Assembly (NCBI GenBank): GCA_033032175.1
Contig: CM065304.1
Location: forward strand, 15,190,001 to 15,254,000
Length of the DNA stretch: 64,000 bases
Source: Saturnia japonica
Taxonomy: Eukaryota > Arthropoda > Insecta > Lepidoptera > Saturniidae
Direction of reading: 5' to 3'
Position 1 is the stretch's first letter; every line of letters begins with the position of its first letter. The position numbers and the translations under genes are program-made. This document shows, piece by piece, positions 46,601 through 58,600 of this stretch. The notes under the pieces were generated by a model. That model saw only the letters and a program-made list of their open reading frames with translations, was not told the DNA's origin and made no database searches.

Positions 46601-49600
46601 CAACATATCCGATTATTTCGAATTATTTATTTGGATTATTACATAATTTCAGAAACTATAGAATTAATATAATAAGGCGAATTACTAAAAATAAAAAATT
46701 AAAAAGAACGTTTTGGTTGATCCGCGAGTGATGCGAATTTGTCTCCCTATATCCTTCTTATCTCATACGGGTTTACAATTAGTACCAATTGGTGACATCA
46801 CTATTTAAAAAAAATCAATAAAATAGCAACACATGAAAAGTCATTTCACTCCATGGGAATAAAAAACGCACTATATGCGCATACAATTAGGCATACAAAT
46901 ATTCTAAAAAATGGAATTTAACAAGTAAAAGATAGGCCACATTTTAGACAAAATTACTCGTTTTCTTGTAGACTTTGCTGTTTATAAGATGTTACTAGTT
47001 TTTATAGACAAACCATCTCAATCGAGACTTGAAACGTTTTTCACAGCACGTTTTATTATGGGATAATAATTGTCGCTTCCTGCGCCACCCAGAAATATGT
47101 AGTTAAAATGGTCCATTGCTTTTATTGGTATTTGCTAAATTCTATAGACTTAAATTAATAGACATTAATCTCAAAATAAAAACAATCACAAACTGCAGTA
47201 GAATGCATACAATTACTTAAAATCATAGATACCTACAGTTGTCGAAAATTTCAGGAGCATCTAATATATAAATAATTCTCATTATGTTGATTATAATATC
47301 AGGTTTATGAAAGATTTTAAACAATAGTAAAAGTTTTCATTTAAATTTGTAGACTAATTGTGCTCACGACTCCGTTGGCATGAAGTTTCGTAGGCGCGCA
47401 TTGAGAGACAATCATCCGCAATAGCATGCTCGCGTCTTCTGAGCCCGCGTGACCTCTGACTGGCAGCCTTTTTGATATTAACTTGATTGGAGGAAGCGGT
47501 AGTAGGTGCCTTTCGATGTGGCGACGGTGGCGAAAGGGCACATACGCGTAGGGTGCGCGCGGTGCTGGACACTTCTACTTTAGTTTATTTTATTTGCGCG
47601 GAACCCAATTTAAAAAAGATACTCCATATAATATCAGCTAACTGTCCCATCAAAGCCAGTCTAACCGTATCGAAGATAAGCCGGAACAAACAGAAAGACA
47701 AAAAACTTTAAATTTGATATTTTGTTTTATGTGCCTTACATATGTGACTTAATACATTCATATGCATTTTGTAAAAAGCTGTACAAACGGACACTTCAAT
47801 TCTATTATTTGTATATGGATACTCATAAAACGTAAACATAAACTCACAATTATTGGATAATGGTTTGCTCGTCCAGTTTCCCAAGGCGCTGGATTAGGAT
47901 CATCCCGCCTCAGCAGGTATTTCCAAACACGGTAACCAGAGAGACCCTTCTCCGAGTAATACTTTACAACTTTGTAAATACCGTCGTATCTTTAGAAAAA
48001 AATTATGTTTAGTATTTGACTAATTTCTCCTTATTCTCGGCTTATTTTAGTTTTGAAGTACCATATAAACCCGCTACCAATCATTAAATAAGTTTTGGAA
48101 TATGTGCATATTAAACTCAACTATTTATTAAAGTTTGTGACCAAAGAATAGAATAGACACCACGTTCACAAGGCAGGAGTGAAGCCACCTAAAAGTAATA
48201 CCAGATAGCAAAGGAATAACATTTCGCCCGCAGTGTTCGCGAGCCGCGGTCGAAAGCGCACGTCACGTTTCAATAATAAACTAAAAATGTAATTATGCTG
48301 TACTGCGTAGTGAAAAAGTATAAAAACATTTTAACCTATCTTAAGAAGAATACTGGACTGTTATTTCATAGGTATTAGAAACAATACATTTCTTATTAAT
48401 TTGTAAATATTTTATTCCCCACAACGCAGTCGTAAGATGTTGCTATAGTAAACTTTTGAGGAAAATAAACTTTCACATGAATGAGTTTTAAATGATTTCA
48501 TTTTTTTTAATGAAAAGGATTATATTTAGGTATTTTAATTTGTAACGTGAATCTCAATATAGTTTCTAACAAAATAATTTCTTATAAATTTTTCAGGGAA
48601 GTTATATGTTAGTCCCATCATTCCCATCATTATGTTACCATAAATACAAAAATATTATACACTTGCGCCTTTATTTTTTATCTTCTTCTTCTATATTATT
48701 CTTTTAGTCTAAGTCTGTACAATAAATTGCAATTTTCTGCAGAGCTACGCCCTCCAATATAATTGGCTGATAAAGATGATACATTTTATATATGGACTGT
48801 ATAATATGGTGGGTATGGGCGTGTCATAAGGAATAATTAAAGTAGTATATAGAAGTAGAGGAAGAGTGAAGAAGGTATGAATGGATGGTGTGAAAATGGT
48901 GAGTCGTAAATGTATAAAGTGTGAATACTAAGATGAAAGTAGAAGATGACATGTTGTGCCAACCCTACTTAGGTAGGATAGGAGCAAGAAGACGAAGAGT
49001 GTGTGTATAACATCTAAAAATCTATATAAAAGAATAACTAACTGGCTGGCTGCCATATCAAAACACAACACAAACTACTGGGGTTAGGACCATGATAATT
49101 TGCATGTGGTTTCCTTTTACACTGTAGGAAGGAAGAATTTTTGGAAATTCAACCCCCAAGGTTGTGAAGAAGGGGATGAGAGTTTGTATGAAAATTCGTC
49201 ATTTTTAAAGATAGATCTATGAAAATTATTATAGTACGTGTAAGTTTATACATTCATCTACTTTCGGTCAAAACGGAAAACGTAAAAAAATTGGAAATTA
49301 AAAACCTAATAATGAGACATAACTCAACTAAAAGCTCTAGTAATAATATGTAACCTTATAATTGAATTTTAAATGAAATACGTTAATGTATGTAGATTAC
49401 CTAATTCCTTCCTTAGGCGCGTACTTTGGGAAGTGTTTTAACATTTTGTAAGATCTCACGACGCGCACCGGCTTCCCTTCGCGCCAATTGTCACCAGCAT
49501 CTCCACCCTCCTCACTTATACGATTGACTGCACAATTACGAGCTAAAGCCCTATTAATGAAAAATAATGTGCTTAAAATACACATATATTTTTGTATGTA

Positions 49601-52600
49601 TAAGACTAAGGCTAAGGCCACACTACAAGGAGCTTCGCTGGGTGCTACGGCTAGTTGCTAAACTAGTCTAAATTATATACTGGCCACATAGTGAGCCACA
49701 ATGTGACGAGTAACTCTGTCGGTGCGAACGAAGAAATCGTGGCACTATCGCAACTGGGAAGAAATTATGATTATATGAAAATCAAGATTGAAATTAATAC
49801 ACAGCGAGTTCGAAGGTATTAACATTATATTTAAAAAAAAAAATCGATATTTGACAATGGAGAATTCTAACGTTTATACAAAGAATTACGAACATACGAT
49901 GAAAAATTTAATTTTTCAGCTTCTGAATTATCAATAAGTTTTTATGTTTATTTCATGGATTTCCAAATCGGTTCCCTTTTGTACACAGCAGCGATCAAAA
50001 TATCCACCATTTTGAAATCACCTAGCGACATGCAAAAAGTAACAGAAGCGTTGGTTCGCTACGCGACTCACTAGGTGATTAACCTGGCACCTAGCGAAGC
50101 CACGTCGCTCTCAGTGTGGCCGTCTCAATAATTTTTAATGCCTCTGTTCACTATAATCATTCGCCTAGCTCCTAGTAGTGTAGCCTTAAAAGAGCGATGT
50201 AATGCGAACACCTAAAAGGCTAAGGAACCGCTGTGACGTGCGCCACATATTTTTTATATTTTTTTGTTAGTTTAAGAATGTTCCCGAATTGTAAATAACA
50301 GATACTTAAGTAGAAAAATATTACAATAAAGCAATTAACTAAAATTACGCAAAACAATAAAAACATTAAGGATGTAATACGATAAACAAGGCATTTAAAA
50401 CCATGCTCCATAACTTCTTTGTTGAACCGATTTAGGTGATTCTTTTTTCGTTGAAAAGGGATACCTCAAGGGTGGTCTCATTTTAATTTCATTGGCATTG
50501 GACCTTCGAAGATACACCAGGGAACTCCACAAAATAATTGTAGTTTTTTTTTTTTTTTTTTGTTAAAAATTGTCTTGTTTGTTATCTGAAAACATAATAA
50601 TATATCAAGTTTTTAAGATTTAGTTTTACCTGTTCTCCCTGGTAAGCGTTTGATCGCATGACTGCTCGGCTGTGCGCTTGTTTCCAGATAGATCTCTACC
50701 ACCGCTGCCTGTGTACGTAAATTCATTGCCGTTGTCTACGTCATCTTCGTAACCACCTAAAATGAGAAGTTTGATTTGGTTCTTTACAGAAATACATGTG
50801 CATACCTATAATATGATAAATTATTACTTTAAGGGGATTATCAAATGGAGCCGTAGTAGAACACTTTCATATGTTTTCGGAATTGAAGCAGGCGTCTGTT
50901 GCAGTGGTATGTAGTGCGGCTTATGATTTCTCCCTGATATCGATATATTAACGCTCAAAAATGAGAATTAATAAATTAATAAAAACTTGTAAAATAATTT
51001 TTATCACAATTTATGATTTCTTTCATAAAAAAGAATGTACTAAGGAAATCTTTCTCGGCGCGAACGTTTAAACCATAACCTCTTCTCCCTTTTTATTTCC
51101 TTCTAAATTTTCCTTTTTTAATGGAAATAAGGAATGTATAATTATACCTAATTATGTTTTCCTTCAAGTAAATTCGGATACTACACACTCCTAATTGTCC
51201 TATCTTTACGTATATAATTATTCTGTAGATGAAAGTCCTCTTAAATGGATGTATCGATATTAATGAATTTTTTTGCGTGTTTGAATGGGTTCCTGGCTGG
51301 TTTAGATTCACAATTGGACCCTGTATGTGGCGCTGCTATCGAGGTCTAGCATTTTTTTATTTTCCAAGCAAGCCAACGTTCGGACAGGACAACAGTCGTC
51401 GTATCCGCTAATTGCCTATATTTTATTAAAAAGAAAAACAAAACGGATGCCACGAGCTAAAAGAAGAAAAAAAGAAGAGAAGAGGCATTTATAAGTACGC
51501 AGAACCAGAGATATAGAATTGAAAAAATGCTTGTTCTGGACTTAATAAATACATACAATAGCAACAAGGTTTATACTTACTAGGGGTGTTGCAGATATTC
51601 GCATCTGCAAATGCGGAACGTTCGCATTAATTTAGACATCTGCATCCGCATTCAGATCCGCATCAATCGATGCGGAGCTTTTAAGGATACGAATTTATAA
51701 GTGCAAGGCGCAAGTGAGTAAGTAAAGACATGTAAAGAAAGTGGTTGGGGCAGTGCGTCGCGTGCCTCGCACATGATCGATAATTGACCAATAGGAAGGC
51801 ACACTTTGGTGACAAAATCCTATAGGTCTTGTTACTTTTGTTTTAGTAATTGACGTGATTTCCATTGTGAATCACGTGTTTTTTGTGATCAAAAAAAGTG
51901 TTTGTTTACTGGGTATATCCAAGTTGTTTGCGTGGTTGAGGAGTATTTCGATGTAAATATTGAGTGATATGTAAAAATGTCGATATCAACAAAAAACAGT
52001 ATCTGAACTTATTTTACATTAGACGATTTTAATGAATATTCACTTTATTGGTGGAAAGTTAATCATGTTGAACTTAAAAGTGTCTCCAGATATGCATGCA
52101 GAAATTTACCACTTCCACCATCCAGTGTTCCCAGAGAATACACTTCGAGAAAGGATAATGGCTGAGAAGGCTGCAATATTACTATTTATTAAATATTCAC
52201 CAATTTTGAACTTTCATTATTAAACAAAATTTATTATAAAATTCTACACTCAAAATACTAATAAGTTAGACTAAAAACTGTATTAGTTGTGTTCTCAAAA
52301 TATAATTAATTAAACATTAACATTTTTTCGATTAACACATTTAAATCGATTTTATTTTATGTATGTACTTAAAATTGAAATATGTATAAAAAATCCAGAA
52401 ATCCGCTTCCGGGTCTGCGGATATCAAAATGATTGCATTCGCAACAACCCTGGTATTTACATGCATAATGCATATCTTTTGAAGTTTATTTAACAATATT
52501 AGAAAATTTGCCGGTAACAACTGTAGAATACATAACCATAGCTGATGATCGATTATGGGCACGTCTTGAAAAGTGAATATTGCAAAAGATAATTAAAAAG

Positions 52601-55600
52601 CATAATAAGACAGTGCAAGGGCAAGTACCTGATAATACAATGCTGTATGCTCCCTCGACGTCTCTACCATGTATACCAGACACAGGCGGCCGATGCACTC
52701 CAGATTCGGATAGCTGGAATCACAGATATTGCTCAATATAAGTCGCACTGTATCGTTTTTCACACAAATTTTACATTCTGTAGCCCCCATCCCATACAAG
52801 CTGTTCAAACTCTGGTCAGTGCTTGTGGGTTTTCAAATTAATCAACGGAAAACAGTTTCGGTGATTTTATTGTAAACATTGCAAGGAAGTCACCACGGCA
52901 TAAAATATGTAACAAGTGTGATGCTCAGATAAAGTCAATGAGTTACTATACTATTTCCATTTCTTTATTTTCTCGATGATAGTTCTAATTTGATAGTTGT
53001 AGTGTTGTGACCAAATAAGTAATGATATCTATCGCATATATTTATTACGATTACGACAATGACGATTTATCAGATTTTCATTAAAATAAATAAATAAAGA
53101 ATACCTGTCGTTATAATTATTTCGTTTCATTGTCGAGTACCTACCTATAACTACTTATTTTACAACAGCTTCGAAAATTTTGTAGAAGTTGGCATTATCA
53201 ATTAAGAATTAATATGTGTAACATCTTGTAATGAAATATAATATTACTTAATAAATTTGTACAAAAGTATCCGGCAGTAGTTTAGTTTCTTACATTTTGT
53301 AAAAAAATATGGGGTCTGTTATCGTGTTACGTTTATCGATATAGCTCCATCCCTATCAGTTTCTCCGACTCTGGTATAACTTTGTACGTGTGTAAACGTT
53401 ATATTCTTATAAAATAATGCATACAAAATGTAAAAAAGACGCTCGTTCAAGTTTTCACCGGAGCTGCCATCGAGGAAATAAAGAAATGGAAATGGTATAA
53501 TCAAATGAACATTAAGGAAAGAAATTGAAACAATTTACAATCTATGATTGCCGATTACAATTTATTTCCATGGTATGACTATAGTACTTCATACCAAAAG
53601 AAAAAGAGGATACAAAAATAATCTATACTAACATAATAAAACGGATTTTTTTTTGTTTGTTTGTTTGTTTATACACACTAATCTCTGGAACTACCAATCG
53701 GATTCGAAAAATTCTTTTTGTATATGATAGCCAATAGTATAGGAATAGTATAGGCTTTTTAAGATTAGGCTTCAACTGTAAGTTAGCCTTAAATATTGTT
53801 TTTTGTTACGTAAGTCGGAAGTTGAGGCCCTCCCGAACTGCTTTAACCGCGTGCGCTGGCGTAATCGTTAATAATACGGAAATACAATGTTTTACAATAA
53901 TATAGATCCTTAGTATATCTGAAAAAAAGTCAACGATAGCATATGTCTGTCTCTTATACATAAGGCACAATAAGGTATTTTGTGACAAATTTTTTTTGAT
54001 AATTAAAAAGTGATTTATAAGCATTATTTTTAGACATGGCATATTAATTCCGAGTGCCGTGGTGGTTCCGGCTTAGAATTGACCCCTCCATCTCTACCCG
54101 TGGATGTCGTAAGAGGCGACTAAGGGAAAAAAAGCTAGGGGATGGGCAGCAGCATCCCCCACTTAAACAACAAAAAGCAATATCTGCGCTCGCCAACCCG
54201 CATGTCCAGCGTGGCGAGTATGGGCAAATCCCCCTTATGAAAACGACAAGAATGATCAGGCCCCCAGTCCCCGGCGGCCCCGCTATTCCTAGTTTCGGTA
54301 GCGGTTATGGTAACGGCGGGGCAGGAGGTGCTAAGAATCCCCGGAAGAGTTCCAGCTACCGACCCCCACGACAACTGGCCCTGGCAACATATAATAATCG
54401 CACTTTGAGGACTGACGAGAAGACTGTCGAGCTGGAAGAGGAAATAGACAAGTTACACTGGGATCTTATAGGATTATCAGAAGTACGAAGAGAGGGTGAG
54501 GACACGATAATCATGAAATCCGGTAACTTGCTCTATTACAGGGAGGGCGACCACAGTCCCTAGGTGGTGTCGGGTTTATCGTCCGGAAGTCTCTCATTAA
54601 CAACATCGTGACCATCGACAGTGTGTCGAGCAGGATAGCGTACCTGATACTCAGAATATCCAAAAGATATTCGTTTAACGTCATACAGGTTTACGCACCA
54701 ACCTCGGCACACCCTGATGATAAAGTGGAGGTTTTGTATGAGGACATTAGTAGGGCCATACATACTTCGAAAACCCACTTCACTGTTATAATGGGAGACT
54801 TTAACGCAAAGCTGGGCAAAAGAGATGGTGAAGAGTTGGGAGTGGGGCAATTTGGTTATGGGCAACGGAACCCTAGGGGTCAGAGGTTGGCCGATTTTAT
54901 GGAGAAAGAGGGACTCTTTATGATGAACTCTTTCTTCCAGAAGCCACCTCATAGGAAATGGACCTGGATGAGCCCCGATGGTTCCACGAAAAATAAGATC
55001 GACTTCATCATGACCACGAAGAGACAAATATTCAATGATGTCACTGTGATCCACAGAGTGAAAACCGGCAGTGATCACCGAATGGTTAGAGGCACATTGA
55101 ATATCAATCTAAAAATAGAAAGGTCTCGCCTGATGAAGTCTACGCTCCGACCCTCTAATGCTCAACTCCAAAACCCCGAGAGCTTTCAACTCGAATTGAA
55201 AAACCAATTCGATTGCCTAGATAGTTGCGTCTCCGTAGATGATATTAGTAATAGGCTGGTAGAAACTGTCCATGCGGTTGGGTCCAAGTTCTTTAAAACT
55301 CACCGTAGCAATAGGACTCAAAAGATATCAGATCAAACCCGAAAACTCATGGCGGATCGGCGTGGTATGGCGCTGCAGTCTTCCGATGACGCTAAGTCAT
55401 CTATTCATAAATCCTTGCGACACGATGTCCGGTCTTACAATACCAAAAGTATTAAAGAGACGATAGAGCGGAATAAAGGCTCCAAAGTGTTCGCAAGGAA
55501 TGCATCTATTGGGCAGAGCCAGTTGATGAAGCTGGAAATAGATGATGGCAGCGTAGCGTCCACCAAGCCAGAGGTATTAAGGGAGATCGAAAGGTTCTAT

Positions 55601-58600
55601 GGGCAGTTATATACCTCGTCAACTAAGCCTGTTACCAGCCCGGCTAAAGATCCGAGAGCCGGGCTAACCCAACACTATACCGAAGATATCCCCGACATCA
55701 CCCTGTACGAGATTAGGATGGCCCTTAAGCAGCTTAAGAACAACAAGGCGCCGGGTGATGACGGAATTACGTCAGAGCTTCTTAAAGCGGGTGGAACACC
55801 AGTACTTAAGGTCCTGCAGAAGCTCTTTAATTCCGTTATACTCGAGGGTAAAACGCCGGAACCGTGGGGCGGCAGCGTGGTGGTCCTGTTCTTCAAGAAA
55901 GGTGATAAAACCTTATTGAAGAATTATCGGCCCATCTCGTTGCTGAACCATGTTTATAAGCTGTTTTCGAGGGTCATCACGAATCGTCTCGAGCACAAGT
56001 TTGATGACTTCCAGCCTCCCTAACAAGCCGGTTTCCGAAAAGGCTTTAGCACCGTAGACCACATCTATACGCTGCGGCAGATTATACAGAAGACTGAGGA
56101 GTATAATCTGCCTTTATGCTTAGCGTTCGTAGACTACGAAAAAGCCTTTGATTCGGTCGAAACCTGGGCAGTGTTGCAGTCTCTCCAGCGGTGCCGTATT
56201 GACTATCGATATATCGAAGTGTTGAAGTGCTTGTACAACAACGCCACCATGTCGGTCCGAGTACAGGAGCAGTGCACGAAGGCAATTCCTTTGAGAACAG
56301 GCGTTAGACAGGGAGACGTAATATCTCCGAAACTGTTTACCGCCGCTCTAGAGGACGCCTTCAAGCTCCTGGAATGGCAAGGACTCGGTATCAATGTCAA
56401 TGGCGAGTACATCACTCACCTTCGATTTGCTGACGACATCGTAGTCATGGCAGAATCGCTGGAAGATCTTGGCACAATGCTCGATGGCCTCGACAAAGTT
56501 TCTCAACAGGTGGGCCTTAAAATGAACATGGACAAGACGAAAATCATGTCGAATGTCCATGTGGTGCCCACCCCAGTATCAGTTGGGAACTCTTGTCTAG
56601 AAGTTGTTGAAGAATATGTCTACCTGGGACAAACAGTCCAGTTAGGTAGATCCAATTTTGAAAAAGAGGTCAGTCGACGAATCCAACTCGGCTGGGCAGC
56701 GCTCGGGATACTGCGCGACGTCTTCTCGTCCAAAATACCTCAGTGCCTCAAGACGAAAGTCTTTGACCAGTGTGTGTTGCCAGTGATGACATACGGCACA
56801 GAGACGTGGTCGCTCACTGTGGGCCTCATAAGAAAGCTCAAGGTCGCTCAGCGAGCTATGGAGAGGGCTATGCTTGGTGTTTCTCTACGAGATCGAATCA
56901 GAAATGAGGAGATCCGTAGACAAACTAAGGTAACCGACATAGCCAAAAGGATTAGCAAGTTGAAGTGGCAGTGGGCGGGGCACATAGTTCGGAGAACTGA
57001 CGGCCGTTGGGGCAAAAAGGTTCTCGAGTGGAGACCACGCACCGGAAAGCGCAGCGTAGGACGGCCCTCCACTAGATGGAAAGACGACATAATAAAGGTC
57101 GCTGGGAGCCGTTGGGTGCAGGCCGCACAAGATCGGTCGCTCTGGAGATCTATGGGGGAGGTCTATGTTCAACAGTGGACGTCCTGCGGCTGAAATGATG
57201 ATGATGATGATTAATTCCTAACAAAAGTTAGTTCATCATAAAGATATTTTTATGAAGTAAAATTTTGCTGTTTATTACTATAAACTATAACTTTTGCTAT
57301 AACTATATGCTATTTGGACACATAGTTTAGGAGATAATGAAAAATTAAAATATTTTGTTTTTGCGGAAAGAACAATTATGATTGATAGACTACATGGGTG
57401 CTTTGGCGGCGCGGTGTTTGTCGGATAAAATTAAGACGGGTGAAACCGTGGGGTACAGCTAGTAAGTAATAATCCTAACCATCATCACAATCCAGTAATG
57501 AATTTATCAATAATATTTTATAAAAATGTTTTAGTATAATATGTAGCGAACTTTTGTAGTTGTAGATAGTATAGATAAGTTATAAATATAGATGTAACTT
57601 CGCATGTTTATATAATTTCGTCACCTCGGAAGCGGTTAACCCGTATTTTTGGGAAGCTTAACTGGACTGGAACTAGTCAATATAATATTTTTGAATACAT
57701 CGATTCAAAAAGTTTCATTATCATGGCATATAAATAATTACATACCTGTATTCTGAATCTCCAGCACATACCCACTTCAATACCAGGGATTGGCCCGAAA
57801 TGATTGGCTGGCATAGCGCACGTTTTCGTTTTACCTAGAACAATGAACGAGAATAATATTTTACTATTATGTCTTAAAGGTCTGCAGATAAAATTTATAT
57901 GAGGTCTAATAGTGCATTGAAATCCCAATATCTATTTAGAAATACGTCAGTGCAACAAAAAGTAATCGACCTTTATCAAAATAATCGACATGGAACGATG
58001 TAACAAACAAAAAAAGCTAAGGTGCAAAACCATACCTACAATTATTAGCTATTGTTTTGTTTAAAAAAGAACTACTTCGTAATGGGTTAATAATATAATG
58101 GGAAATTTATTGTAATTTCATATCAAATTAACTAGTCTCTGTTTATTATACAAGTTTAAATTACTTCAAAAATCGCAACACAAGCGAAAAAGAAAACAAT
58201 AAAAACCGAACATTCTGTTTTTTAAACTTTAACGCCTTATATTTACAAAGGATTAAAAAAGTTTGTGTGTTAGTGTTACATCCGTTTGTGAATAGTTCAC
58301 GCGGCTGTGTTGAAATTTGTGCACGTTTGTGTGCAGTGTGTATTGTTGGTATAAAAATTTCTAACATAATAATACCATCAAATAACAATAGATGGCGTGC
58401 GAATCGTGTCAACAAATGAGAATATTTTATAAAGTTTTAGGAGTTTTGCACGTAGTAGAAAAAAAACTATTAAACAACATAAAAGAGGCCCAGATCCCCA
58501 GATTTAAATTCAGCTAAAATGTGTAGTTCCTTTAGAACCAAGAGTATTAAAATATCCAAAAATTGTTTGTAGTCAAGCTTTACCACTTAGAATTTAATAT

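Larger units (their letters stand above)
53622..57462 (+). mobile_element. Helitron-like repeat interrupted by an RTE LINE
   Basis: Starts TCTATACTAACATAATAAA after A and ends GGGTACAGCTAG before T, the A/T host positions used by Helitrons. The left part (to 54051) and right part (from 57210) together match the uninterrupted copy at 19229-19878. Confidence 0.68.

Noticed and set aside
54560..55078. 172-codon minus-strand ORF
   Set aside because: Antisense of the RTE endonuclease region.
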